Assembly (NCBI GenBank): GCA_024195585.1
Contig: SWBL01000064.1
Span: 62,001-126,000 of the forward strand
DNA length: 64,000 nt
Reading direction: 5' to 3'
Source: Aureobasidium sp. EXF-3400
Taxonomy: Eukaryota; Ascomycota; Dothideomycetes; Dothideales; Saccotheciaceae
Shown here: one piece after another, positions 1 through 10,240 of the stretch
Position numbering within the stretch: the first letter of the stretch is position 1
Layout: every line of letters starts with the position of its first letter
Made by a program: the position numbers and the translations under genes
Notes under the pieces: model-generated
Told to the model about the DNA's origin: nothing
Databases searched by the model: none
What the model saw: the letters and a program-made list of their open reading frames with translations, nothing else

Positions 1-406
1 CCGTTCTCGTCCTTGGAAGGCCTCTGCCAGGTAATAATGTAGGTACCGAGGGGTGAGAAGCCTAGTTCGAAGACGTTCTGGGTGGGCAGAGTTGCGACCG
101 TGTTGCCCTGGGCTGAGTCGACCACAGTCACCCTAGACGACTTGTCAGCATGGGCGAGACAATTGAAGGAGACAGGAGACTTACTGGTCAGGAGAAGCCC
201 AGGCAAAGAAGCGGCCATCGGGCGAGTAGACACAGCAGCGGAGGTTGCCCTCTGGCCGCGTGAAGCCTGGGAGCGCTTCATATGCAGGCGCAGCATTCAA
301 GATGCCAACAGCCTTAGCCGTGCGATCTGCGACGTGTCAGTCGTGTCTTCTGTCTGGTCGAGGATTGACGAGGCGGCGTACATGCGAGTTGGGTAGGTTG
401 AGCCAT
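1..406 (-). CDS. eukaryotic translation initiation factor 2A (eIF2A), 5' part only
   Basis: N-terminal part of eIF2A, a WD40-like beta-propeller protein that binds ribosomes and helps deliver initiator tRNA under some conditions. Three exons can be read on the minus strand: 406-382 (only 25 nt), 326-185, and 132-1, which runs off the window. The introns are 55 and 52 nt and start GTACGC and GTAAGT. The joined product starts MAQPTQLAYRTAKAVGIL and contains the segments VYSPDGRFFAWASPDQVTVV and FELGFSPLGTYIITWQRP. These match the first propeller blades of eIF2A, where human eIF2A has the pattern SKDGTLFAW...EFSPKNTVLATWQ. The frame is kept across both introns. The rest of the gene lies to the left of the window. 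Confidence 0.88.
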
Positions 407-943
407 GGTACTAATCAAAGCCACGGGCTGCAATAAGTTCAATCGTCGATAAATCTGCGAGAGCGGCGGGGGCTATGGCAAGTGCGAGTGCGCGGATGTG
501 GATAGGCAGGCAAAGATCCGAGTTGCGTGGGCTAAGATGAACCGAATCACCTCAGAATGTAGTAGTAGACGGCAACACTGACTCCAGCTGGTATGTGATA
601 CTCGGGAAGCGTAAAGAACAAGGACGGGCAATAATATTATGATTCGAAATGTGACGTTCAGCTTTCCATCCGCCAAGCTCCCAAAACCTTCTGACCACTT
701 CCACGGCCCATTGTACTATTCATGGACAAGGACTTTTCGAACCAGCCTCACACGTCTAGCAGAACTCAGCGACTTTGCGAATACAAAAGGTTCAAGTCTG
801 TTATTCTCGTAAAGAAAGCTGTACTACACAATCCAACTCCAGGCTATACTATGAGTAGCCTAATTCCTTGAGCAATTTCGTCCGCAGTACTCCGTAATCA
901 ATCCGTTATCATCAAGGTCGTAAAATCTCGAACGTCGTACCCC

Positions 944-1387
944 CTAGGACACTGCGAACGCCATATGTATAAAACTCTCCATGTCCTTTGTACCGGCAGA
1001 CGGTCGTCGCCTCCACCAGCTCTCTCTTCTCGGCTGCTCTGCTCCTGCTGGTGAAGACGGTGCGGCCATAGCAACGGCCTCTGATGTAGCTTCGTCTGCA
1101 ATTGCAGAATCAATCGAATTGCTGCGTTTCATTGCCGGCATTCTGGTCAATGATGGCCGACGAGGTCGTTGCTGCTCGGTCGGGCTCTCTACAGCTGCCT
1201 CGCCAACCATGTGGCCTAGCACTCTGTCTGATTGCTCTCCTTGAACCAGTCAGTACATACTCATGCATCCTGATCGGGCTTGCTCACTCTTGTATTCAGA
1301 CCAGAGCGCTGAGATGTAATCTTTTCTCGATGTCGTTCTGGGAGTCTTTGGTTCTTGCATCATTTGCCAAAGTCCAATGTCTGCCAT
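944..1387 (-). CDS. small hypothetical Ser/Arg-rich protein, two exons
   Basis: Family not recognised. Two exons, 1387-1261 and 1215-944, join in frame across a 45-nt intron (GTATGT...GCTAG) to give a 132-aa protein. It begins MADIGLWQMMQEPKTPRTTS and ends ESFIHMAFAVS. The middle is basic and serine/proline-rich (RRPSLTRMPAMKRSNS, then ESWWRRRPSAGTKDMESF). The R-x-x-S pieces look like kinase sites, which is inference. No signal peptide or membrane segment is visible. The start is the first ATG of the open frame; a longer version would need a non-ATG start. The intron is short and its best branch sequence (TACTGAC) sits close to the 5' splice site, so the gene model is only moderately sure. 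Confidence 0.5.
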
Positions 1388-2671
1388 GTCTGCTGAATTT
1401 GAGCTTTGCTGTCTGTATGTTGATTTGGGATACTCCAGAAGTATGGCTTGTGCGAAAAACAAGCTCTATATATACCGTATTGTGGACTATACCTGTTGAC
1501 GACATGAGGACGAGCATCAGGAGATACTCCATGCCAAGAGTCATGATATCTCGAGACGCCCACAGATGTTACCCCTCGATTTGATCGTCCATCAGTCGAC
1601 TTATGCACGACATCCCGAGCCATCAGTTGCTTGCTGCGTCAAGATCCGGATTGTTGTCGCGGTTCGGATGTCTCTCTCCGCACGACAAATGCCGTTTTGA
1701 GTGCCCGGTGCTGATCTTCAGATTTGACTACCTGCCCACATGCAGTATACAGACTCACAGGTATCAATTATGCTGTTCTACAATCGCCGTACTGGCGGTT
1801 AGCGAGGAGGTCGAGTGTAGCCTGGGTCTCATGGTAACAGCTTCAGGTTTCAAGGCACAGTAGTGGTGTTAGCCCGATGCGCGGATTTGAGACGAAGAGG
1901 CGGGGAACTGCACTATGCCCCTGACACACAAACAATGTTGTGCTACCTCAAAGTGATCGTCTGGACAGGAGGTGTCTGACAGCAAGCAGAAGTGAGTCGC
2001 AGGAGACAGAGCGCTGAGGCAACGTCAGCACTGGCAGCCAACGAACGAAAGCACGGTCCACGCCCAGACTTCTACCGAGCTCATTCGTTGCTGCCACCGT
2101 TGCGCGCTCCTGCTTCTGGTGAGTCTCCTCGAACCCCTACGCTGTCCAGCACTCCATCGTCTATCACCTCAAACCCATCGCCATCACAGCAGCTTCAAGC
2201 GCAGCACACAGGTTTGGCAGGACCTTTTCTCTCATTCTCTGTCGATTCAGTTGCGCAAGGGTCCCCTTAGTCGTTCTCTACGGGCGCGTTCCTCTCAAGC
2301 TTCTCTACACCACCCATCCAGAGTGTTGTTATACTCGCTGCACACTGCCCACAGCCTCTCGCCAAATCTCGCAGCACCAGCTTCCCAGATACCAGCTATT
2401 GTCAACTCTGACTAGCCGACATCTCTTCCGTGCACACTCATCATCCGCACTCACCAGCACTACCACCTTCCGCTTCTTATACCAGTTCTGCACGATCCCC
2501 ATCTCGATCGCCCTTCGCCCTGTCCACCCCGATCCCGTTTTCTTTGGACACCAGCACACTCCCCCAAGTGTACGTAAAAGACACGAATAGAAGGACCTAT
2601 ACAGAACAAGATTCTCGCACAACTCACTCGTAGCGTGATATTTGTTGTCCACGCTTGATTCACAACCAAAC
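1388..2671. other. intergenic; pyrimidine-rich leader before the KH gene
   Basis: No open frame here looks like a protein. From about 2090 to 2671 the plus strand is rich in C and T with CA-rich runs, typical of the promoter and 5' UTR of highly expressed fungal genes. This fits the KH-domain gene that starts at 2672. An intron in the leader is possible but cannot be placed from sequence alone. Confidence 0.5.
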
Positions 2672-4236
2672 ATGTCGACCTCACCAGTTCCCGCGACTGC
2701 TCCTTCGCAAAAGCGCCCTCTCGAGGAGCCTTCGTCGCCCAACGGTCCTACCGATCAACCCGACGCTAAGAGACCTGCTCTCGACAAGGTCAAGGACGAA
2801 GAGCCTGACCAGGAAGCCGCTCCTGCATCGCCCTCTGTACCCGATGTCAAGCCCGAACCCGAGACTACCGCTCCTGCTGCTGTCGCCGCAGATGTGGCAT
2901 CGAACGAAGGCCCCGCTGACTCCCACGGAGACACAGTCGTGCTTGACGCTCCTCCTGCTGGAATGCCTTCAGCCACTCAAGTCCTCGAGACACAACCCGT
3001 CCAATCTACTGCCGCCAATGGCGCATCTGGTGGTGCTCAAGATCAATACTCAGCACAACAACAAGACGAGAGTAACTGGCTGCACATCAGAGCTATCATC
3101 TCGAGCGCTGAGGCTGCCACAGTCATTGGAAAGGGCGGAGAGAATGTGACTCAAATCCGCCGCATGAGCGGTGCCAAATGCACTGTCAGTGACTACTCAC
3201 GCGGCGCTGTCGAGCGTGTATTGACAGTCAGCGGTCTGGTCGATGCTGTCGCAAAGGTAATGTTTTGGTTCAGACTGTTTTTTTTTTTTTTTTCGAAGTT
3301 GAACTAACAAGCTGCTAGGCTTTTGGCCTCATCATCCGCACGCTGAACAATGAGCCCCTCGAAGCACCGTCGACTCCTCAGTCCAAGACCTACCCTCTGC
3401 GCCTACTGATCCCACACATCTTGATTGGCTCAATCATAGGCAAAGGAGGTGTCAGAATCCGTGAGATCCAGGAAGCTTCCGGTGCTCGCTTGAACGCATC
3501 TGATTCTTGCCTACCTCTGTCGACCGAACGCTCACTTGTTGTCCTTGGTGTTGCAGATGCCGTCCACATTGCTACCTACTACGTTGGTAGCACCCTTGTT
3601 GAGCAGCTGACCGAGCGTTTCGGAGGCCCTGCTGCTTCTGCCTACGCTACTCGCAGTGGCGCGCCTGCTGGTGTCGTCCCTGGAGGTATGCAGGTCGTCC
3701 CCTATGTTCCTCAACCCGCTGGTGGACAATGGGGGCCTCCAGACCACTTCCGCCGCCAACCTCCTACACAGCGCGGCCCTGCCCCAGCTGGCTACGGTAT
3801 GCAGCAACAACATCCTTACGGCGGCGCTCCCACTCCTGTGCATCCTCAAGCACCTGTTCACTACCCTGCTGCATCGCCCAGACAGCCGTATGTTGGTGCA
3901 GGCCCTCACGCTCCAGCTCCTCATGCCGCTGCCTACCCTGCTCAGCCCGCCGCTGCAGCAGCAACTGCAGCACACGCAGGACCTCCTCAGCAGCCCATGC
4001 AAGGCATGGTGCCTGGCCAGCCTCTGACTCAGCAAATCTTCATCCCCAACGACATGGTCGGCGCTATCATCGGAAAGGGCGGTACAAAGATCAATGAGAT
4101 ACGCCAGCTTAGTGGAAGTGTCATCAAGATCAACGAGCCTCAAGACAACAGCAACGAGCGTCTTGTTACCATTACTGGAACTCAGGAGTGCAACCAGATG
4201 GCGCTCTTCATGCTCTACTCTCGTCTTGGTCAGTAA
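2672..4236 (+). CDS. three-KH-domain RNA-binding protein (Rnc1/Pbp2/PCBP-like)
   Basis: Predicted single-stranded RNA-binding protein of 500 aa in two exons, 2672-3256 and 3319-4236. The 62-nt intron contains a long T-run. Three KH domains are visible, each with a GxxG loop reading IGKGG: KH1 about residues 135-205 (ATVIGKGGENV), KH2 about 219-290 (GSIIGKGGVRIREI), and KH3 about 431-500 (GAIIGKGGTKINEI), which ends the protein. The first 130 residues are Pro/Glu/Ala-rich and look disordered. The linker before KH3 (about 310-430) is rich in Pro, Gln and Ala. Three KH domains in this spacing match fission yeast Rnc1, yeast Pbp2/Hek2 and animal poly(C)-binding proteins, which control mRNA stability or localisation. 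The start is the first ATG in frame; earlier in-frame starts are non-ATG. Confidence 0.9.
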
Positions 4237-5097
4237 CGTGAATTTTGCAGAAATAGTCCAACAAGAAGCTAATCTGTCAAATAGGCCAGGTTCAGGCGGG
4301 TCAAAAGTAAATGCGAAACGAAACGAATATTCTGGCAAAATGACCACCAGGCCGCATCCGTCAGTGGAGTGTGACTGGCATGAAAATTTGACGACAGGAC
4401 CAGTCAAAAGGCAGACTTGGAATGTATTTTTAGTAGAGGCACGCTGTTGGCCAGATTCGGAGCGCCGCAACAGGGAGAAGCAGGTACGACACATTCCAAT
4501 GCCACAAGCCATTGTCCACCTAGCACCCGGTTTTCCAACATCGCACGGTGATTTGTGATAGGATGCTAGTAATACAAGATTTTGATCTCGCCTGATGATG
4601 ATGTCGATGACGAACAAATCTACATTTATTGACAGAGCATACACAGTATATGATATCCAAACATGAAGAACAATTGTATTTCTTCCGAGATAGACGCTCT
4701 GGTCGCAACGCTGGCCCTACGTCTGAGACGACTTCAGGGAATTTCCGTTTTCGGACAATTAAGCAAACATGGCATTCGATGAACAAAGCACACAACGCAT
4801 GCGACAGTAAGTCATGAGCACCAGTTGTGGTTGATTTAAAAAGCTTTTCACATGTGGGAGATCTGCCTGATCGTTTGCTCAGCAGATCACACTCCTGATC
4901 GATCACAGTGTGTTTCGGGTTTGCTGGCGTTGGCACACTCTCGGGACCGCTCACACTCGTTTGTTCCTTTTCAGTTCTCGACTAACTCAGCTGCCCACCT
5001 CTGCAGAGAGATATTTTACATACCTTTACGCCGTTGGATGCTCGAAGAACACGCGCACAATCAAAATCAATATCCAATTGATTACTACACAAGGGCA
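4237..5097. other. intergenic between KH and BTB genes
   Basis: Holds the 3' region of the KH gene and the promoter of the BTB gene. A long minus-strand open frame (4644-3532) overlaps the KH exon, but it is an antisense by-product of the coding bias and has no recognisable domain. No RNA gene or repeat seen. Confidence 0.5.
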
Positions 5098-6174
5098 ATG
5101 GCAACAGCTGGGTCCAACAGCACATCCACCATGGCAGACACACCTCTGCGCGGGACCGGAGTGCGTTATGCACCCACACCTCTCCATCCTACAGCGCGCG
5201 GCAATATTCGAACAAACTTTAAGAGCTTTCACGAGGTCGCAACCGTGGTCGTCGGTGGACAGCACGCGCCAGACTCATTAGCACGTGGCCAAGGGCAAAC
5301 GACCTACAAAATCCACAAGGATCTTCTGACAGCCGAGTCACCTTTCTTTTCGGCCGCTCTCAATGGCGCATTTGCCGAAGGTCTTGACCAAACCGTGCAT
5401 CTTCCCGAGGAAAAGCCAGAGATATTCGAATGGTTCTTGTGGTGGCTGTACACGGGTTCACTGACAACACCCACATCGACAAACTGCAATGTTGAACCAA
5501 GACATCACCGATTACGTGCCATGGATGCCATGACCGGATTTCCAGGTCAAGGAATGCCACAGCACGTCACGCATACGGACGGCGACCTGCGCAATTCAGC
5601 CGGCTCTCCTAAGTACTTCCTCCTGCTCGACTTGTATGCCCTCTCGGACAAGCTCATGACAACCACACTCTGCAATCACATTGTCGACACGATAGCACGA
5701 CTGTCAGAGAGCACTAACTCGGTTCCTACCCCATCAGACACTTGGATCCTTTACGATACGATCCGTGACAATGCCCCAATGCGCAAGCTAATTCTCGATC
5801 TGTTCGCGTACAAGAAAACAGACAAGTTGCTCGAGAGCCACAAAGACGAATGGCACCCGCGCTTCCTCCGAGAACTGGTCGTCAAGCTCAAGCGACCAGG
5901 ACTCGAGTCATTGGACAGACATTCATTGGCACCATGGCGCCCAATTAGTTGGCAGAAGACGAAGGCATGTGAAACCTGCAAGGAAATTCTTACGCCTAAC
6001 ATCAGCTGCGAGAAGTGCGAGATTTGCGACAGAGCATTCTGCTGTGGATGTGCTGGTGCTGGCAGGACGCCTGGCCTAGGAGGGGATGTGGGAGCTTGCA
6101 AGCCGTGGTTGAAGGGAATGTGTTCGAGATACCACGAGCATGCGCCTGGCGAGGACGGAATGCAGAGATGCTGA
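5098..6174 (+). CDS. BTB/POZ domain protein with Cys-rich C-terminus
   Basis: Single-exon protein of 358 aa. A BTB/POZ fold is visible from about residue 40 to 125: YKIHKDLLTAESPFFSAAL, then AFAEG, then FEWFLWWLYTG. These are the usual markers of fungal BTB proteins, in which the domain mediates dimerisation or cullin-3 binding. The middle (YFLLLDLYALSDKLM, then an IVDTIARL-type helix) is the BACK-like helical part seen in these proteins. The last 70 residues hold a dense cysteine cluster (CETCKE, CEKCEICDRAFCCGC) that looks zinc-binding. I chose the ATG at 5098; an in-frame ATG at 5038 and one at 5128 are alternatives. The specific target is unknown. Confidence 0.8.
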   Translation: MATAGSNSTSTMADTPLRGTGVRYAPTPLHPTARGNIRTNFKSFHEVATVVVGGQHAPDSLARGQGQTTYKIHKDLLTAESPFFSAALNGAFAEGLDQTVHLPEEKPEIFEWFLWWLYTGSLTTPTSTNCNVEPRHHRLRAMDAMTGFPGQGMPQHVTHTDGDLRNSAGSPKYFLLLDLYALSDKLMTTTLCNHIVDTIARLSESTNSVPTPSDTWILYDTIRDNAPMRKLILDLFAYKKTDKLLESHKDEWHPRFLRELVVKLKRPGLESLDRHSLAPWRPISWQKTKACETCKEILTPNISCEKCEICDRAFCCGCAGAGRTPGLGGDVGACKPWLKGMCSRYHEHAPGEDGMQRC

Positions 6175-6506
6175 TGAGAACGGAGGAAGACGGATGGTAC
6201 AGAAGGGATTCGTGATGGAAGGAAGTGCGAGGGAACCAACCATATCAGGGAGGAAATGTCCTCAAGATTTGCTGATGGGAAAATATGCAATATGGAGGAA
6301 TAGCTTGAATGTAGCTCTGTGATGTATATCAACAATTGCTTAATATCTAATCTTGATGCGATTGTTTCATATGCCACAGAGCCCTGACTCAGACTGTCGC
6401 CGAATGTCGAAAAGGCGGGCCGAGTGTGGGGAAGGAGCAATTGACGCAACACGGTCAAGTCCGAGGTGGGGGTCTCCTTCCTTATTCACCAACCCTCATT
6501 CCAAAC

Positions 6507-8064
6507 ATGGTACAGAACATAGACACGGCTGCAGCATCGCCTTCTCTCAAACTTTCCAGCGTCGGGTCTCCGAGCCCGCTACATTCTCCTCTCGGTAGAA
6601 GAGACAGCAGAGACATGTCATCGTCGCACCGCCAGTCATTCAGCGAGCGAGGCATTCCAAACTCCCCACGCCAGCGCAATGCCTCGTTATCGCACCAAGC
6701 CATTCAGGATCTGATTAACAACCCTCCTGTTGGCCGTAAAGACGATGCTCTCCCAAAGTTTGCTGGTCGCGACTGGCGTAGCATTACTCTCAGAGAGATC
6801 CTGGTGCCTGACGAGGTGCGCTTCGTCGAGGTCGACAGCACCATTGAGGCTGCCACCAAGGTACTACACCATAGTCCGACCTCGATTGAAGCTGTATCTA
6901 ATGCCTCTTTAGCTTCTGATTGAATCTGGATCGCCCAATGTCATCCTCATCCGTGAATCATCCTCGTCCCGCCAAGCCATTGGCCAGTTCGACTACGACG
7001 ACCTCAACGCCTACCTCCTCCTCGTCACTGGTCTTGCTCGTCCTCAAGACTCGGACCTCGAACAAGTTGACAAGATCGTCTCGCGCGCACGTACAAACCA
7101 GCCTGTGGAGCTTGGCCATGTCAAGGATCTACTCGGCCGTAAAGAGTCGCTTGCTTTCTGTGATGCCTCGGCCACATTAGCTCGTGCTGTTGAGATCTTT
7201 GGTGGTGGCTGCCATCGTATTGTTGTTCATGAGCCTGGTTCGGAAGATGTTGTGGGAATATTGAGTCAATTGAGACTGGTGCGATTCCTGTGGGAGAACC
7301 GAGCCAGCTTCCAGCCTGTCGAGCAGCTGCACAACCGTTCGCTCAAGGAGCTTGACCTTGGCAGTCACTCGGTCATATCAATCAACGGCGATCGTCCACT
7401 CAAGGATGCTCTGCTCCTTATGCACAGCGAAGGTATCACCTCGCTGCCCGTGCTTGACAACCACAAGAACGTGATTGGCAACATCTCTCACGTCGACATC
7501 AAGCTTCTTACCAACACCTCGGCTCTCCCTCTTCTCGACTCCTCTTGCATTCACTTCATCACCGTCATCCTCTCTGAGCGTGGTATGAACGACGGCAAGG
7601 ACTCTTATCCTGTCTTCCACGTCAATCCCACGAGCACGTTCGCCCATACCGTCGCAAAGCTCGTCGCAACTCGTTCTCATCGCATGTGGATGGTCGACGC
7701 CCCCTCGCCCTCTTCTTCCATTCCTGCCTCTCCACACCTTGGTCCCTCGGTTACGGCGCCCCCTCCCGTGCTCTCTCAGCTCTCAACACCTACTGCAGGC
7801 CCACCGTACACGCCGGCCCAGCCCAATGTGTCGGTCTCGGCATCAACATTACCAGGAGCCACTCTCGGTGGTCACTTGAACGGCGTTGTCAGCTTGACAG
7901 ACGTGCTCAATCTCTTTGCCCGTGTGTCCGGTCTCAACCCATTAGATCCCGACGAGACTAGACGTCGACGTCGCAGGAGCAGCAGTCATTCATCTATGCG
8001 AGCCAGTGTCGACAGCTTTAGAAGCAGCATTGATTTGGGTCGCAATAACAGTCAACGCAGATGA
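6507..8064 (+). CDS. SDS23: Sds23/Moc1-type CBS-domain protein
   Basis: Fungal CBS-domain protein of 501 aa, exons 6507-6860 and 6913-8064 with a 52-nt intron in phase 0. Sds23/Moc1 proteins act with PP2A-like phosphatases and the anaphase-promoting complex and respond to nutrient and stress signals (family knowledge). Seen here: a serine-rich N-terminus, then CBS repeats. These include WRSITLREILVPDEVRFVEV, VELGHVKDLLGRKES, ILSQLRLVRFLWEN, LDLGSHSVISINGDRPLKDA, GITSLPVLDNHKNVIGNISH and, near the end, GVVSLTDVLNLFARVSGLNP. The tail is arginine/serine-rich (RRRRRRSSSHSS). Family lengths of about 450-520 aa fit. The start is the first ATG after the upstream open frame. Confidence 0.88.
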
Positions 8065-9022
8065 GCATCTTGACTTGTTGACGCTAACCACTCGTTTCTT
8101 GTTTTACATTACATCACTTTTTCTTCCTTCATAACGATATGGTGTATGCAGCGGCGGCGTTTCTTTTCAGATCATGGAGGCTTGTTGTGTTCTGGGTGGA
8201 CATGGGTATGATTTTCCGGTCGTGGGTATGAGAACAGCTGGATTCGAGATCGCGTAGCTCAGCAGTCTGGCCGGTTCTGTTTGGGCCTGTTTTCTGCAGA
8301 AAGAACAGAAAAAATGATAGAAATTGCATGAACCAAATTGCTCTTGTCTCTTCCAGCTTGACACGCAATGCACGAGGATTAGATAATGCGGTCGATCTTG
8401 TCTAGTTGTCGATGACATGCGCATAGCCACCATCGCAACACAACAGACTGGATCACCTTGAGGGTCTAGACTTATACATTCGGTTCAACTTTGCATCGAA
8501 TCGTATACATGCATATGAGGTGGATCATAATACGAACAGGGTCATTCTACTAGCATGCGTGGGGTTCCCTTTTGAGAAAAACCCTTTCCGATCGATGACT
8601 TACGATTAGGATCCTTCATACGTGTCTGCTCGAGGAGGAAGGGGAACTTTCCTAGAATCAGGACCACCGGGCCACGATCCGAACAGAAGCACATATCATG
8701 TCCCGTGTCGTCAGCGTATCAACGGACCTCGAAACTCTGCGTGCAGCGATGCGCTCCTCTTAGGCGAGCGGCATCTTGCCGGAAAGTCACTGGTGGGTGT
8801 GCGAAGGCTCGCAATAAGTCCCTGCTTCGAGTATTGGATAATGGTCGTCTAATTGTGAAGCGCTTCTTGATGACGATGTAGACAACAGGGACGAGTGTGG
8901 CAGGTATATTGACGGGTTTCTTGCCATCTATATATGCTTCCACCTTACGCATCCCATCACGTACTTTCTAGTGAACTCTGCCATTCAAATTCTCCATACA
9001 AGACCAGCAGCTGACAGACAAC
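8065..9022. other. intergenic, no gene seen
   Basis: About 960 bases with only short open frames on either strand and none with a recognisable motif. No tRNA box pattern or obvious tandem repeat seen. It holds the end region of the Sds23 gene and the promoter of the secreted propeller gene. Confidence 0.45.
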
Positions 9023-10240
9023 ATGACTTGGAAGAATGCTTTGAGTGTTGCACTTGCAGTTGCGTGCGCCAGTGCCGCCACAGCTGTCTCAATAACAACC
9101 TGCTCGAATGCCACCGCAAGGCAGGCAAATCTGACCAACGTCCGGACGGCCAGCCTTAACGTCTCAGCCAACCCTTTCGGCCTCGCCTACGCTCTCGACG
9201 GCAATGCCGCTTTTGTCGCTTTGAATGGCACTCTTGGAGTCTTGAACACCACCACTTTCCCACCCAGTCTCAGCCACGAGATTCCACTGCCAGCAGCAAC
9301 CCTTCGAGAAGGCATCCTTTCCCCTTACATCGAAGGCGCTACCGGGATTGCCGTCACTAAGGACGGCCGCTTCGTGCTCGTCACGACATTCGGCTTATCT
9401 GCACTCATTGTTGACGTCGCCAAAGCGATCGCCAACAGTACCGACGCGGTAGTCGGTGCTTTACCAGGCGACATCAGCTATGGCAACAGTGCAATCGAAG
9501 TGACAGTCTCACCAGACGGTAAATACGTATTCCTCAGCCAAGAAGACGGCAGTTCTGCGACCTTCTTCCAAGGTTCCGTCGAAGTCATTGCTTTGAACGA
9601 AACCGCCAACGGCACATTAACCAGCTCTTTCGTAAACGCCGAGCTGCTCGACTTCCTGGTCGTCGGCACAGCTGTATCACCAGATGGCCGCTACCTCTAC
9701 GCCACTAGCGAACAAGCAACCTACTACAGCAGCGTGGGCACTCTCAGCGTCATCGACGTTGCCAAACTAACCTTCAAGAACACATCCGGATCTGCTCTGA
9801 TTGCTCAAGTCAACGCCGGCTGCGGTCCCGTCAGAGTCCTCGCTTCCTCCAACGGGAGAACCGTCTGGGTTACCGCGCGAGAGAGCAATCAACTCCTCGC
9901 CTTCAACGCTACAGCCTTACACCCCAATATCACCGCAGACGATGCCCTCATCACTTCGGTATATGTGGGTTACTCGCCCGTGGGTCTGACGTTCGCTCGC
10001 AACGAGAGCAAAATCCTGACGACGAACTCGAACCGCTTCACATTAGCGGGTGCCACGACAGGACTGAGTGTGGTGGATGTGCAGGCTGCTTTGCAGAACA
10101 GTACGTCGGCGGTACTGGGCCAGATACCTACGGGCAAGTTTCCGAGAGAGTTTGCGACTAGTCCTGATGGCCGCACTATTCTGGTGTCCGAGTATGGATC
10201 GAAAGCTGTGCAGGCTGTGGATGTTAATACATTACCTTGA
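9023..10240 (+). CDS. secreted beta-propeller (YVTN/lactonase-like) protein
   Basis: Single-exon protein of 405 aa with an apparent signal peptide (MTWKNALSVALAVACASAATA). The mature part is a repeated-blade protein. The blades carry GIAVTKDGRFVLVT, VTVSPDGKYVFLSQ, TAVSPDGRYLYATS, VLASSNGRTVWVTA and FATSPDGRTILVSEYGSKAV, the SPDG-R-x-hydrophobic signature of YVTN/40-residue and lactonase-like propellers. There are many N-x-S/T sites, as in secreted fungal proteins. No catalytic residue set can be assigned. It may be an extracellular enzyme or a binding protein; substrate unknown. The ATG at 9023 is chosen because the signal peptide starts there. Confidence 0.8.
   Translation: MTWKNALSVALAVACASAATAVSITTCSNATARQANLTNVRTASLNVSANPFGLAYALDGNAAFVALNGTLGVLNTTTFPPSLSHEIPLPAATLREGILSPYIEGATGIAVTKDGRFVLVTTFGLSALIVDVAKAIANSTDAVVGALPGDISYGNSAIEVTVSPDGKYVFLSQEDGSSATFFQGSVEVIALNETANGTLTSSFVNAELLDFLVVGTAVSPDGRYLYATSEQATYYSSVGTLSVIDVAKLTFKNTSGSALIAQVNAGCGPVRVLASSNGRTVWVTARESNQLLAFNATALHPNITADDALITSVYVGYSPVGLTFARNESKILTTNSNRFTLAGATTGLSVVDVQAALQNSTSAVLGQIPTGKFPREFATSPDGRTILVSEYGSKAVQAVDVNTLP

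Noticed and set aside
3278..3295. Long T-run in the KH-gene intron as a possible terminator or mobile-element tail
   Set aside because: Sits inside a well-formed intron with proper splice ends; a polypyrimidine tract is the simpler reading.
3532..4644. 370-codon minus-strand open frame opposite the KH-protein exon
   Set aside because: Lies antisense to a clear KH gene, has no domain, and follows from codon bias of the real gene.
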